A stretch of DNA of 64,000 nucleotides, taken from positions 3,534,001-3,598,000 of the forward strand of contig JACCLO010000006.1 of assembly GCA_029448655.1 (NCBI GenBank). The letters are read 5' to 3'. A model generated the notes under the pieces. It worked only from the letters and a program-made list of their open reading frames with translations, was not told the DNA's origin and ran no database searches. This DNA comes from Wolfiporia cocos (Eukaryota > Basidiomycota > Agaricomycetes > Polyporales > Phaeolaceae). Below are positions 32,201 through 41,361 of this stretch, one piece after another. Made by a program: the position numbers and the translations under genes. The stretch's first letter is position 1, and each line of letters begins with the position of its first letter.

Positions 32201-34305
32201 ACCATGGCCTATCCAAGGCCATCTCTCTCACCCCATGCGACAAAACGATCACGAGCGAAGGGGCCGCAGAAATATTTCACCGAAAAATCTACTCGCTATA
32301 TGGCATCCCCCAAAAAATTATTTCAGACAGAGGGCCACAGTTTGCATCGAAACTTTTCAAGGAATTATGCAAGTTGCAGGGAACAGAATCAGCAATGAGT
32401 ACGGCGTACCATCCACAGACTGACGGACAGACAGAAAGAATGAATCAACAGATCGAAGTGTACCTTCGCATCTATTGCATGAACGACCCATTCCAATGGG
32501 TACAACGACTGCCCGACGTCGAATTTGCGCACAACACCAGACGAACCGAAAACCGGCCAGCGCCACTCGAAATAATCCTAGGATATGTCCCGAGAGGATT
32601 CCCAGATTATGACCGAGTAGGGAACGTCCCGGCCGCTGTCGACAGGATCAAGAAGATCAAAGAGGCGCGAAAGATGGCATTCATCGCGCATGAATTAGCC
32701 CAGAAAAGAATGGCAGGGAGGTTCCTCAGAGAACTGCCGAAGCTTGAGAAAGGGGATAAGGTCTGGCTCGACGCGAAGAACCTAACAATCCCCTACGAAT
32801 CTAACAAGCTGGCACCAAAAAGAGAAGGACCCTTCACTATCACAGAAAAGATGGGACCCACGACATACCGGCTGCAGTTACCAACGAGCTGGAAAGTTCA
32901 CCCGGTATTCCACGCAGCCTTACTAAAACCATTCAAAGAAACAAGGGCGCACGGACCCAATTACTTACGGCCGCCACCTGATATCATCAAGGGACAGGAA
33001 GAATACGAGGTCGAAGCCATCTTGGCTGATAGATGGAAGGGAAAAAAGCATCAATACTTCGTCAAATGGAAAGGTTATGCCACGGCCGACAACTCATGGG
33101 AAGATGAGACGAACTTGGAGCATTCCAGGGAACTGATAAAAGGCTACCACAGGACGAGAGTCAGGACAACCCCGACACTCGAAAATAGGACAGTAATAGT
33201 ATGTCGACGACTCGCCACCAGCTCCCCCGCCGTACCGCGACCCCCGGCGACGCAGATCGTCGAGAAGGCCGACCGCGAGGTACGCCACCAAGAAGGTATT
33301 CCCCCCAGCATCTACAGATTAGACACGCCCTCCTCTGGTACAGGGCCGAGGGACCTTTTGCTGGCCGAGCCGATAGCTGGTCGGCCCTCTTCGACATCGC
33401 GCAGGACCTCACCCACATATACAGCTCGTACCAGAACATCACCGAGGACCTCGTCCGAATGGAGGGGCAGATCAGAGCGCAGAGAGAGGGACTCGAGTTA
33501 CTCACCGACAGACTTATCGACCGATTGGCCGCCACTACAACGGCCCGACTACGACACGCGCTCAACGACTTCGAGGATCGCGAGCACGTTACTCCCAATC
33601 GACCCGAATACACACCACGACCCGCCCGCTTTTTCACCCCCGACGAACGACGCCGAGTTGCAAGGCCGTTTGATTTTATGGAGAGCGATAGAGTATTATT
33701 TCCTCTGCCTACCGAGACTCAGAGAGCCCGCCGAACAGGAGTTAGAAACCCGACGCCAAGTCTTTCTGGTATGGGAGGCAACGGGAGACGTGAACCACCT
33801 GCACGCCCGACGAGCCCTAGGGCTACCCCAGCGCGACAGCGAAGAGCGAATAGCACGCCGCCTATTCGACGATCTCCGTCGGTGCAGAGCATTACCCGCG
33901 AGGAGTTTGAGCGAGGTGCGAGGGAGCACGAACGAGACACCGCCTCCCTACCCACATGGGCCGCACGAAACCTCCACCGAGCCGCACACCACTGGAGGTA
34001 TCAACATAACGAATACCTCCGCGATATCCCTTCCCTACGGGTACCAGCGAGGCCCTCACCTGAGCAGCCGTGTCGACAATGTGGCTCCACCAACCACTGG
34101 GTCCTCGACTGTCCCGACTATATTTGCAGAACTTGTGGGCTCAATCAACCAGGTCATCGACAGAATGAATGCCGCCAACACTTCGTATGGCGAACTCCTA
34201 CGACCCCGTCCCTCAGCGGGAACGGCGACATCTACAACGAACAGGACGCCGAGGCACTCTGAAGAGGGGAACTTGGGAAATTCGTCGAGGCCGACGAATG
34301 CTTAG
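29254..34305 (+). CDS. Pol polyprotein: protease, dUTPase, RT, RNase H, integrase, chromodomain
   Basis: 1,683 residues from the first ATG; the frame is open from 29101. Aspartic protease has Asp14-Ser-Gly. A complete dUTPase (about 140-265) has all five motifs: AGYDLYAAE (149-157), GRLAGRSG, GIIDSDYRGDVG (202-213), RIAQIIF and RGEKGFGST (256-264). RT has YMDD at 529-532. RNase H starts ETDAS and ends near ADTLSR. Integrase has an HHCC zinc region (YHDTIPAGHPG...GCAICQQ) and DD35E at Asp964, Asp1025, Glu1061. A chromodomain (about 1251-1300: YEVEAILADRWKGKKHQYFV, WEDETNLEHS) marks a chromovirus, expected to steer integration to modified histones. The last about 380 residues are low-complexity and overlap a better-looking ORF in another frame. 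The dUTPase between protease and RT is unusual. Confidence 0.95.
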   Translation: MTLAKPVKCNALIDSGAMSNLIHSRVVEKYKVPTQPLKNPIIVKNVDGTENKDGRIDQEATILLRYPKTQKTRKVRFLVGSIGTENMILGYGWLKDENPTIDWKDQTVDVRSILGAEEKKQEATIRMDTVEMVVAPEGRIPTRGTQEAAGYDLYAAEETEIPAGGWKLVSTGVKMKIPKGSYGRLAGRSGNTLRHGLVVQAGIIDSDYRGDVGAIVFNYSDKAHRIIPGMRIAQIIFERHLIPDILEVEDLDETERGEKGFGSTDQPEETAQRLYTPEEYETIRRFAKDNPRIIGKKGETRKKFRTKIQIIKAVRKALTKSQEFAQKTPEPERTVEEMVPKHLLDFAKVFSKESAAAFPPSRPWDHAIELKPDFVPKDCKVYALSPKEQQALDEFLKENLAKGFIVPSKSPMASPFFFVPKKDSGLRPCQDYRYLNEGTIKNVYPLPLISELLERLKGAKVFTKMDLRAGYNNVRIKKGDEWKAAFKTNRGLYEPTVMFFGLCNAPGTFQAMMNEILKEEILEGWVLVYMDDILIFSENEKVHKERERRILQRLVDNHLFVKPEKCAFGVDRVEFLGLVITPGNIQMDPAKLKGIKEWPTPRNLKEVRSFLGFANFYRKFIDHYSTHARPLVDLTKTVTGTGFQWTKKEQKAFEFMKEAFTTAPALGTPDKEKPFILETDASQFATGAVLKQTDETGRERPVGYLSQSLTSTERNYEIYDRELLGIVRALEEWRHLLEGAPHRILIRSDHQNLTYWRSAQRLNRRQARWHLFLSQFDLKLQHVPGRKLVMADTLSRLYQLDESNEDNEGITMIPDELVVHAIQIPIIDRIKNAHDQDESAEQAIRALGGTGEFPAKTTADEWQRTDGILLYRGRMYVPRDEGLRRDVISKYHDTIPAGHPGIWGTTVQVKTHFWWPDMGTMIAEYVRGCAICQQMKPDRNPLKPPLQPIPTREDALPFSQCSVDFVTDLPRVGKYDSMMVIVDHGLSKAISLTPCDKTITSEGAAEIFHRKIYSLYGIPQKIISDRGPQFASKLFKELCKLQGTESAMSTAYHPQTDGQTERMNQQIEVYLRIYCMNDPFQWVQRLPDVEFAHNTRRTENRPAPLEIILGYVPRGFPDYDRVGNVPAAVDRIKKIKEARKMAFIAHELAQKRMAGRFLRELPKLEKGDKVWLDAKNLTIPYESNKLAPKREGPFTITEKMGPTTYRLQLPTSWKVHPVFHAALLKPFKETRAHGPNYLRPPPDIIKGQEEYEVEAILADRWKGKKHQYFVKWKGYATADNSWEDETNLEHSRELIKGYHRTRVRTTPTLENRTVIVCRRLATSSPAVPRPPATQIVEKADREVRHQEGIPPSIYRLDTPSSGTGPRDLLLAEPIAGRPSSTSRRTSPTYTARTRTSPRTSSEWRGRSERRERDSSYSPTDLSTDWPPLQRPDYDTRSTTSRIASTLLPIDPNTHHDPPAFSPPTNDAELQGRLILWRAIEYYFLCLPRLREPAEQELETRRQVFLVWEATGDVNHLHARRALGLPQRDSEERIARRLFDDLRRCRALPARSLSEVRGSTNETPPPYPHGPHETSTEPHTTGGINITNTSAISLPYGYQRGPHLSSRVDNVAPPTTGSSTVPTIFAELVGSINQVIDRMNAANTSYGELLRPRPSAGTATSTTNRTPRHSEEGNLGNSSRPTNA
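33201..34262 (+). CDS. Third ORF of the chromovirus with two CCHC knuckles, overlapping pol
   Basis: ATG at 33201 opens 353 residues in the -1 frame relative to pol, just after the chromodomain. The middle is helix-rich (SALFDIAQDLTHIYSSYQNI, LRHALNDFEDREH); the C-terminus has two zinc knuckles, CRQCGSTNHWVLDC and CRTCGLNQPGHRQNEC. Composition (Trp, Cys, amphipathic helices) looks more like real protein than the pol tail that shares these bases. It could be a nucleocapsid-like accessory protein made from its own start or by frameshift. The frame is closed upstream by a stop at 33186. Function is inferred only. Confidence 0.65.
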   Translation: MSTTRHQLPRRTATPGDADRREGRPRGTPPRRYSPQHLQIRHALLWYRAEGPFAGRADSWSALFDIAQDLTHIYSSYQNITEDLVRMEGQIRAQREGLELLTDRLIDRLAATTTARLRHALNDFEDREHVTPNRPEYTPRPARFFTPDERRRVARPFDFMESDRVLFPLPTETQRARRTGVRNPTPSLSGMGGNGRREPPARPTSPRATPARQRRANSTPPIRRSPSVQSITREEFERGAREHERDTASLPTWAARNLHRAAHHWRYQHNEYLRDIPSLRVPARPSPEQPCRQCGSTNHWVLDCPDYICRTCGLNQPGHRQNECRQHFVWRTPTTPSLSGNGDIYNEQDAEAL

Positions 34306-34312
34306 GGAGGGG
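34304..34312 (+). promoter_or_regulatory. Polypurine tract
   Basis: AGGGAGGGG lies four bases before the 3' LTR and is the expected primer for plus-strand DNA synthesis. Confidence 0.7.
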
Positions 34313-34316
34313 CTGA

Positions 34317-35025
34317 TGTTACGATTATTTTGATTTTTCGAATATCTGCAGAACTCACCACCGGTCGAATACGATACAGGGACTTGTTGCGCAACCAATT
34401 CCCCTGGCTACTCGTGACTCTACTGGGCGCATCCCCAGTTGTACTAGTCTATAGGACGCGTTTCATCGCTGGCAGATCCAACTCTGCCACCGTTTCATGT
34501 TCATCGTTTATTAGCTGATAGATGGCGTTCAACCGCCATCATTCTTATCTATCGTCTCGGATATATCACTACATACTTATCAAACGTTTGGTACTATAGC
34601 GTAGATAGTAGCGGTGACATCTGGGACAGGCTTGACCCCTGAAAGCTAACGTAGTATATAAACTCATGTACTTACTGTCGAGGCTCTTCAGCTCGACCTT
34701 GTTGTATAAACAAGAAGTCTTATACTCGTTCTCAAACGTAGGAAACTACGCTCAGTATTTCTCGCTCGAGCAACTGAACGACTAAGTCCTCGAAGTGCAC
34801 GCTGACTTCTCGGACTTAGGCGAGTCTTATATTCTATCAGACTCGCACCTGAAACAGATTATATCCTCTAACGCGTATTGGATATTATACGATCCCCTAG
34901 GAACTTCGCCTAGGACTTGAAGGCATCTAACGAGCATTTGCCTTGCATACGGCTGTACGCCTACGTGCAGAAGAACGATCTATATTCGCGACTCGAATAT
35001 ACGAACGGGTATTCGACCCGTAACA
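34317..35025 (+). repeat. 3' LTR of the chromovirus
   Basis: 709 bp, same sequence as 26562..27270 as far as I can see, followed by the AGCTG target duplication and the continuing Tnp2 exon. Confidence 0.95.
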
Positions 35026-35952
35026 AGCTGCCCGCACCTTTTTCGTTGCGAGAAAGCTGAAGCCATTGTATTCGAATGACGCAGAGCACGATCATTATCG
35101 CCGTTTCCCTTTAGTGGCGGGTAGATTGTATTATGATGATCTGGAAACCGATTCAATGTTGCTATCAAGCGCCGACATCCTCTGCCACTGTGCACTGACC
35201 CCATTCAGGTCCTCTCAGATTATGGAGGGATGTGTGCATGTGCTCCCATTATATCGTGACGTATGTTTTCCTGTATCCCTTGTCAGTCAGCACAACATTG
35301 AAATTGCACTCATCACTGGCAGTGACGACTAGCATGCCTCGCGATTCAAATCCGTCATCGGTGGGCCACTGCGACGCTGGCACTTTTTGGATCCGGCAAT
35401 ATTCGACCAACTATAGACAGCAGACGGTGAAAAAAACCTTCACTACTGTCCAGTGGGTATTGAATCGTTCGACAACGCCCTCCGCCGGCGGCGGATTAGT
35501 ATTATTCCGTACCGTGGCAAAACTTTTGCGGCATTCCTTAACGCCATCGGTTTCATCCTGCAGCCTAAGTGCGCCTCGTTCTATATCGAAGAAGTTACGA
35601 TCATCCCATTACAGCTGGGCTGTGGTCTTACCGAATGACTTTTACATTATCGCGATGTATCTACACAAATGACACTCCACAATATCACAAACGATTGTTC
35701 ATCATAGGTGGATGGCCCGTGATACGGAATAGCTGATATGTAAAATACAATGCAATCAACGCACGGGCGCCCTTGACGAGATGCGTGGCGCGGTTGCCCG
35801 CATTGCACATCATCCACGTCTCGCATCATAGTTGTTTCACTACTAAAAAATCTTGAACACAATTTATTCATGTATCTGCTCGGCGAGTGGCACCGCTCTT
35901 GAAAATATTTAAATGGCCCGATGTTCACTGATGCCTGCAGTCGTCACCGGCC

Positions 35953-37145
35953 AATGTAACCGCTTTGCACAATGCGCTCAGAAAAGTGGGAGGAGGAGCG
36001 CAATGTGAGACCCGTAGATAGCGAATGACCCTTGACCACTCACGGAATTGCAAGCTCATCCGGCCCAGCGTTCTGCGACTCAGATTAGACGAGGGCGGAC
36101 GGGAGATTAGATTGGACAGGGATGGGAGATAATCTAGCTGAATTCGCAGAACGGCTTCTTTATTTATCACCGATACTGACACCTGAAATGGCCTCGACTT
36201 CCCTGCGCTCTGGTTACCAATTTTTGCTCACCATCCATGGCCACGCTACCGCTACCGGATTAGAATCTGGGTATAGGAGATGATGCTCATACTTCCGTCT
36301 TGCGATGATCGATGCAACGTTTATTGGGTCACTGGCAATAGCCAGCTAGCGTGATGCCAATCGCGATTGTCTATATGCGCCATTATCTATATCACCGCCG
36401 AGACTATCATTATAAATCTATTCGACCTGGCGAACAGCCTGACGTAGATTCTAGCGTAAATCAACAAATATATGGAACGCGGTCAGAGAGACAACGGGCG
36501 CCCCGCTTCTGGTTCCGTGTGTACGTAAACAATCGCGTTTTTGTGGATCGTGGAGCGAGAAGCCACTCAGCTATACGGTTTACAAGCGGCCGATCTCACA
36601 TCAAATCACCTACTCTTCAGCCTGATCATTTCTAGATCTTCGCGACTTCGAACAATGCGACCTTAAACTCCTGGACTTCGAGTGGTCGGCAGGAACCACA
36701 TGTGACGAAATATCGTGCGATTCTCTACCCCATGAGTCTAACGCATGGGCGAGATATGATCATGGATCAAAATCGAACCAAGACCCGTTGTGCGCTATAC
36801 GATAGGTTTCGAGCTTCGGATCGATGGTCAGCACGCTATGTCGTCGGTTTTTCGATCTCAGGTGCCCCCGAGCGCTGCCAGAACGTGATTTCGAGACTAA
36901 TGCGGAGCAGAGGTATGGCATCATGATATTCAGAATCATGCCACAGAAATCCTATTACGATCAGTTTCCTTGGCCTATCGTAACTTCCACGAATCGATGC
37001 TCCCACGTTGCCTGGTTCCGAGCTTCGGATACTATCAGAATCATGATATTCAGAATCATGTCAAAGAAATCCTAATTCAAAGTGCTGTGCCCCCTGACGA
37101 GCGGTTTCCTTTGCTTGTCCTAACTTTCACGGTATCCTAGGCACC
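35953..37145. other. No recognisable gene (right arm)
   Basis: This is the mirror of 5287..6479. It holds the degenerate direct repeats at 36920..37130 and short frames such as 36351..36635 without recognised motifs. Confidence 0.45.
36920..37130. repeat. Imperfect direct repeats (right arm)
   Basis: Two units share ATCATGATATTCAGAATCAT (36920 and 37039), AGAAATCCTA, and a downstream CGTAACTTCCACG / CCTAACTTTCACG block. Mirror of 5302..5512. Confidence 0.5.
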
Positions 37146-38047
37146 ATGCTTGAGCCAAAGCAGCCTGTCACTCTTCGTGTCAAAGACTCGCAAGTTCCAG
37201 CTTTTCAGCTTGAGCGCGAAGTGAGCACCTGCGCGGCAGTGACTTGAATCATTATCCTACGTAGCTGACAGCTTGCTTTCCGGGATAGGAGGATGCAATG
37301 CGCCCATCGTATGTGGTGCTTAGGCATCGACATAACATCGGTGGCGCTGCACCGGAGTTTCATGAATATCCGAGAACTTCACGACGCCGTGCAGCAGACT
37401 TAGTTGCAGAGCACGGCGAATGTAATTTTACCTCAGCTTCGCATAGCCAGGGTGAAACGCGGAGCTGTGGTATCCATCCTTCACTAGCTGACATGTTTCG
37501 GTATTTCACTCGCAGGCACCCCGTCAGCGCCGCATACAATGGTCGATACAATGGCCGTCTCCACTATACCAATAGGCCAAAGGTGCGGGCCCATTCCCTC
37601 CCGTGAATGAAAGAGGTAAGGCATTAACCTTAATTGCATCGCATATAGGCCCGGGTTGCCCCTTTCTCGATTTGAACATGCAATCAGAGAACGGGCGGAG
37701 AAGGTTCGCTGGTTTGTGTCTCAGGGCACCGATTCGATTGGCTCTCCCACAGGGATCCCTGCGGCAGAGGTCGGAGACCTCTATATTCACAAGTTCGGAA
37801 TGGGTAGAGTCCAAGTTTGGGTGCGCACCGAGCCATCAGCTTGGATCAGTGTCGAAGAAGGATATCATCATCTGCTCCTCACTGGCTATGTTCTCCGCAT
37901 TCTCGATAACGGCGATCCACGCTGGGTCACAAAGGATACATTTCGAACATACTGCTCTCGAGACAAGAGGCGGTGTCGTGATAGCATGACGGCACCTGTG
38001 ACACAGTACGCCTGTGGGACTCACCAAGTGCCTATATTGTTGAGATA
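37146..38047 (+). CDS. Uncharacterised basidiomycete-type protein, end altered by a solo LTR (right arm)
   Basis: Same gene as 5286..4429: an ATG exon (MLEPKQPVTLRVKDSQVPAF, donor near 37220), a middle exon with DAMRPSYVVLRHRHNIGG, and a last exon with GDLYIHK, VQVWV and PRWVTKDTFRTYCS. In the left arm the protein ends MTAPV-stop. Here the solo LTR starts inside the last Val codon, so the frame runs on for 15 residues (TQYACGTHQVPILLR) before a TAA at about 38047. The splice junctions before the last exon are uncertain. Function unknown. Confidence 0.5.
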
Positions 38048-39090
38048 AGGCGACTTAGAGAGGAGGCAATACCAGCGCAGCAGGATGTGAGAGGTTATTC
38101 TACGGCGCAAGCCGAGAGAATAATAGAACTAGAGTTATAGGGCGTCAAGCCCCTAGTTATATACATGTTTATGGGAAGGTCACGTGCTACTAGCTAGTCG
38201 TTACCTTTCCGGGTTATGTGGCTTTGCCAAAGGGCGAAGCTTATCTTATCTATTGTTTATGGACTCTACATAGAATGGCCGTGGCAAGGCCCTAATGGCC
38301 GAACCAATCGTATGAGAGGGATTTGTTGATTATCTTGTTGTAACGCGGGCGCAGCCCGGGTATAAGGGAAGCCGGTTGCCGGATACCGTGAGGTATAATG
38401 GCGATTGGCCGGTCTTCGTGTGATGACCAAGGCGGGACGCCGAGGTCGTTATGCCATTGGACGGGAAGTACCGTGGCATGTGTTACAGCCCGGTCCGGAT
38501 GGTTACCGGGGCGTGTATTGGTCTTAGCCGTGAGGCGAGGACCATTGTTTGGGCAACGCCGTGATGGCAGAAGCCCGGGACTTGGAGAGCACCGAGTCCG
38601 TGGGATGGCCGAGAAGGCCGTGACCTATAGCGATATAGCCTTAATGCTATTATAGTACTGTTTGGTCGTGTTGCCATTATTATGCGAAGGCGTGGCGCGC
38701 CTGAGGTGCCATTGTGATCGAGGATCTTATGGCGGTGGGAAGCCGTGAAGGCCGACCCAATAGTACAAGGCCGCGAGGCACTGTTTGTACATGTGGACAT
38801 TATTATGCGAGCGTGCCGCGCTCGGCCTATCATTATGATCTATGATCTATGACGTGGCTGGTCTTGCTCTGACGGGCGAGACCTATGACGTATGCTGTAG
38901 TGTTGCTATTGGACGTGGTTGTACCGTAGCGTTACGTAAGCTAGTCATGTGGTTGATAAGCTCAGTTAAGAGCTTGTCGTTGTGGCAATGGGAGTTAACC
39001 CGTAGATAACTTGTAGGTAGACGTATAAATCCCAGGTAAATTGCTATAATCGTAGGAAAAATGCTGTAAGCCCCAGATAAATCTGTGACA
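37999..39090 (-). mobile_element. 1,092-bp solo LTR present only in the right arm
   Basis: The element reads TGACACAGTAC...AAATCTGTGACA on the plus strand, with short inverted ends CACAG/CTGTG, and is flanked by ACCTG at 37994..37998 and 39091..39095. Length plus duplication (1,097) exactly explains the offset between the arms. On the minus strand a GTATATAAC TATA-like box lies in the 3' third, as expected for an LTR promoter, so I assign minus orientation. No internal coding sequence remains; the superfamily is unknown. Confidence 0.85.
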
Positions 39091-39539
39091 ACCTGTCTAG
39101 ACAAGTTGTGCTGGGTTTGTTGGAGCGTCAATCCGTACGTTGTCCCGGCTCGCCCTTTGTTACTGCCATTTGCGCTATCGCTCAGCACGCACCCTACCGC
39201 CCTTCCTGTACACCCGCCGATCGTCTCGTATGCCGCATTCCCATAGCTTCGTTACCTTCCGTTCGTGCCCGAGCCACGTATGCATATTTTTCACATTTAT
39301 ACTCGCCATGTTACGATACGCACCCTTGGTCTTGCACTCGCTTCCCGAGCGCGCCGTATTGAGGATTTCTACGCTAGAGACACGCCGCTGCTCTGCCTTC
39401 GATAGTTTTATAGGTAGTAGCAGCGTGGATTGTATTGATATTGATAATAGATACAATGCAAACCACGTCCTCCGTCTGCAAGTCACATTACCCCCCCCCC
39501 CCCACATCACTGAGGAGGCGCACGGTTGTTGGGTAACGA

Positions 39540-39700
39540 CACATATGTGAAGGCATGGCGTGCGAAGCTTGGCGAGTCCACGATGGCGAGTCCTTATCCC
39601 CATGGTATTGACGCTTGTGTACGAGTCAGCTGGAGCCCGCAGGGTGCCACCGAGACAATACCTGTTGTGTTGCTAACTCTCAAGGCATGCATCAACATGT
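39540..39700 (+). pseudogene. WD40-gene 3' fragment (right arm copy)
   Basis: Mirror of 3829..3989. It matches 45869..46040 in the same orientation as the WD40 gene at 44582..46475 (GCATGGCGTGCGAAGC, CCCGCAGGGTGCCACCG, CTCTCAAGGCATGCATCAAC). The rest of that gene copy is not found next to it. Confidence 0.55.
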
Positions 39701-39714
39701 AGGTTGATTTGATC

Positions 39715-39849
39715 TATGACGGCCGGATTGTACATTTACATAATCATTTGCAGCGCAGCGCTAGAGTTATCGCGTCGCCGCGCTAGAGTGCAGAGTGCGG
39801 CATTAGAGTTAGAAACTATGACGGCCGGACTATGATATATGACGTTCGG
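39715..39849. repeat. Short MITE fragment related to the GCAGCAATA family (right arm)
   Basis: Mirror of 3680..3814. It begins TATGACGGCCGGATTGTACA and contains a second TATGACGGCCGG near 39818. Boundaries uncertain. Confidence 0.4.
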
Positions 39850-40189
39850 CGTGCCATAGCGCACGTCTACTCCGCATCGATCAGAAGTTTGGAAGATCAG
39901 ATGGGCACAATGGCTTTAACCCTAGCGTGACAGTATAGAAGGATTTCCGGCCATCACACTGGTGCTAGCTGTTCTGGGGACGAGCGAACAATGCGCACGA
40001 AGAATAGTCGGATCTTCCCCTTTATCAGTGTATGCGTAATCGAAGCGCTGGAACTTCGGCGCACATTGAAATCAATCGGAACGGCCATAGAAGCAATAAG
40101 TTAGGGTGCCTTGCGGAATTGCCAAACCATCAAATTGCATAATTCTCGAACGGCCAGGTGAGATAAAACGCTTCAGCAGATAGGATACA

Positions 40190-41015
40190 TGGCATTGTGG
40201 GTGTACAACTGGTGCACTATTTGCCGTCGTCGACGTGTACGGCATCCACGAGCTCAAATACACTCTTTCTGCCGCGCCTGGAGATTCCCTTTACTGTGCT
40301 TGCCATCATGGCAACACTACTGAGTCTGTGGGTGAAGCATAGTCGTGGTCTGGTTGAGACCTCACAATAGCTTGAGCAGCAGAGACTCCATCATCTTTAT
40401 TGCAGAAGTAGAGAGAAGAATTGCAGTGTACTCAGAGCCAGGAAAGATAGCAAGAGAATGTTCCGATCGGATCTTCTGCACGTTGGCAATCGCGCAGATT
40501 CGGCAGGAGAACTGTGGGTGCTCACCTTATCACATCTTGTCATCGAGCATGCCACTCAATCCACCTCCAGTCGGGCTGTTGTTAGTCGGCCCTCCCGGAA
40601 CATCCTTCGCACGTGAATTCAGAGCGGAATAGATGATCTGCTGGTGTGATGAGGTAAGCATATGTTGAACAGTACGGGGTTAAGGTCATGATAGGCACTG
40701 TCGCCGGAACGGCTCCAGGCGTCTCGCGAATTAGGGTGGAGAGACCTTATACGCAAGGAATTCTACCATATCCGCCTCATCGAACAGAACGAGCGCAAGT
40801 TCTTATGCTTGATTCGGACATTCCTGGATGCTCTTGCTGCTTGCCGTAATGCCGCCACGGCTACAGAGGAAGTTCTATTGACGTTTGCCAGAGTGATACC
40901 TCCAGAGTTGTCACTCGCAGTGGACGTTGAGATTACAACGGAAGGGAAAGTGATTGAAGCCCTGGATAAATGGTATGTGAAGTTTTCGGAGTTGCCGTGT
41001 GTCGACAATCGCTGA
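40190..41015 (+). pseudogene. Unrecognised decayed gene (right arm copy)
   Basis: Mirror of 2514..3339. A frame with EVERRIAVYSEPGKIARE and LLLVGPPGTSFAREFRAE ends in TAG at about 40632. After a likely intron a second frame runs SPERLQASRELGWRDLIRKE to FSELPCVDNR (stop at about 41015). GPPGTS looks like part of a P-loop but lacks the GKS/T, so I do not call an ATPase. A diverged minus-strand copy is at 46990..47790. Confidence 0.55.
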
Positions 41016-41361
41016 TAGTGCACTCCTCTAATGGATGTCCGATGCAGAGAGGCTGAGGCGTGAGTTGATGACTGAGTCTCGTAGCTTACTTTAGGAGTCA
41101 CTCCATTGATTGTCGTTCAACGTCAAATCATCCTATGGAATATCCTACTATCAGATGTGGGCTGTTGCGGGTCCTGAACGTTTGAACAGTCGTAGACATA
41201 TCTAGAAATGTCGATGGGGCTCAACGTGACCTACCTGGCTCATGTGGGAGACTCAAGCGAAGTTACCTTCGACTGACAGAGAAGTCCCCCCCCAAATTGA
41301 AGCCAGTTAACAGACGCCCATACGCACGTGATGTGCTTGACGGCGACGGTTCGACTCCCAC

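Larger units (their letters stand above)
26562..35025 (+). mobile_element. Complete Ty3/gypsy chromovirus with dUTPase
   Basis: The element is 8,464 bp with two 709-bp LTRs that look identical, inserted in the Tnp2 C-terminal exon. The target duplication is AGCTG (26557..26561 and 35026..35030); the left arm retains the single empty site at 7401..7405. Order: LTR, self-priming-type PBS, gag, pol (protease, dUTPase, RT, RNase H, integrase, chromodomain), an overlapping third ORF, polypurine tract, LTR. The reading frames are open, so it is probably recent and possibly active. It is a fungal genome resident of the Metaviridae type. Confidence 0.97.
22276..35334 (+). pseudogene. Tnp2-family transposase, broken by a solo LTR and a chromovirus
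   Basis: The first exon (ATG 22276 to about 22936) is a Ser-rich leader with PVLEYERWLLGVLSQVEAF. After an intron comes LFLMCGMPIADCNFTLACLR and the zinc-ribbon-like CPRCF...CTHRDTPTSPTCGG. The Tnp2 core follows (FSLAMDGFNPF, LAGIIPGPSKPSLHEINHLL, LVCDLPAARQMAGF, FTILDTMHAMFLNN), broken at 24328 by a solo LTR. Then come a SAP-like motif (24900..25010), ADQWRTFCSVHLVITL and FERTNHMLQQINTN. Exons from 26035 on encode the C-terminal domain (GQLEKTMYEQFCMSQRLRSL), broken at 26561 by the chromovirus and continuing from 35031 to the stop at 35334. Some junctions near 22937, 25015 and 25996 are out of frame, so small indels are likely. The protein is inactive. Natural role: cut-and-paste transposition. 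Confidence 0.85.
21904..35952 (+). mobile_element. Tnp2/CACTA-like DNA transposon, right copy, split by a chromovirus
   Basis: Terminal inverted repeats are 21904..21983 (GGCCGGTGACGATTGTAGGC...) and 35875..35952 (its inverted partner, about 85 to 90 percent identical). Without the nested chromovirus and its 5-bp duplication the element is about 5.6 kb. It encodes one Tnp2-family transposase. I could not identify a convincing target-site duplication (flanks TAATTGCA versus ATGTAACC). Only the right copy has both ends; the left-arm copy stops at 10729. Confidence 0.8.

Noticed and set aside
21880..35975. Target-site duplication for the Tnp2 element
   Set aside because: The bases just outside the terminal repeats do not match for 2, 3 or more positions; I report the ends without a duplication.
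40590..40632. GPPGTS as an ATPase P-loop in the arm pseudogene
   Set aside because: The motif lacks the required GKS/T residues and the diverged copy reads LPGTSF, so it is not a nucleotide-binding loop.
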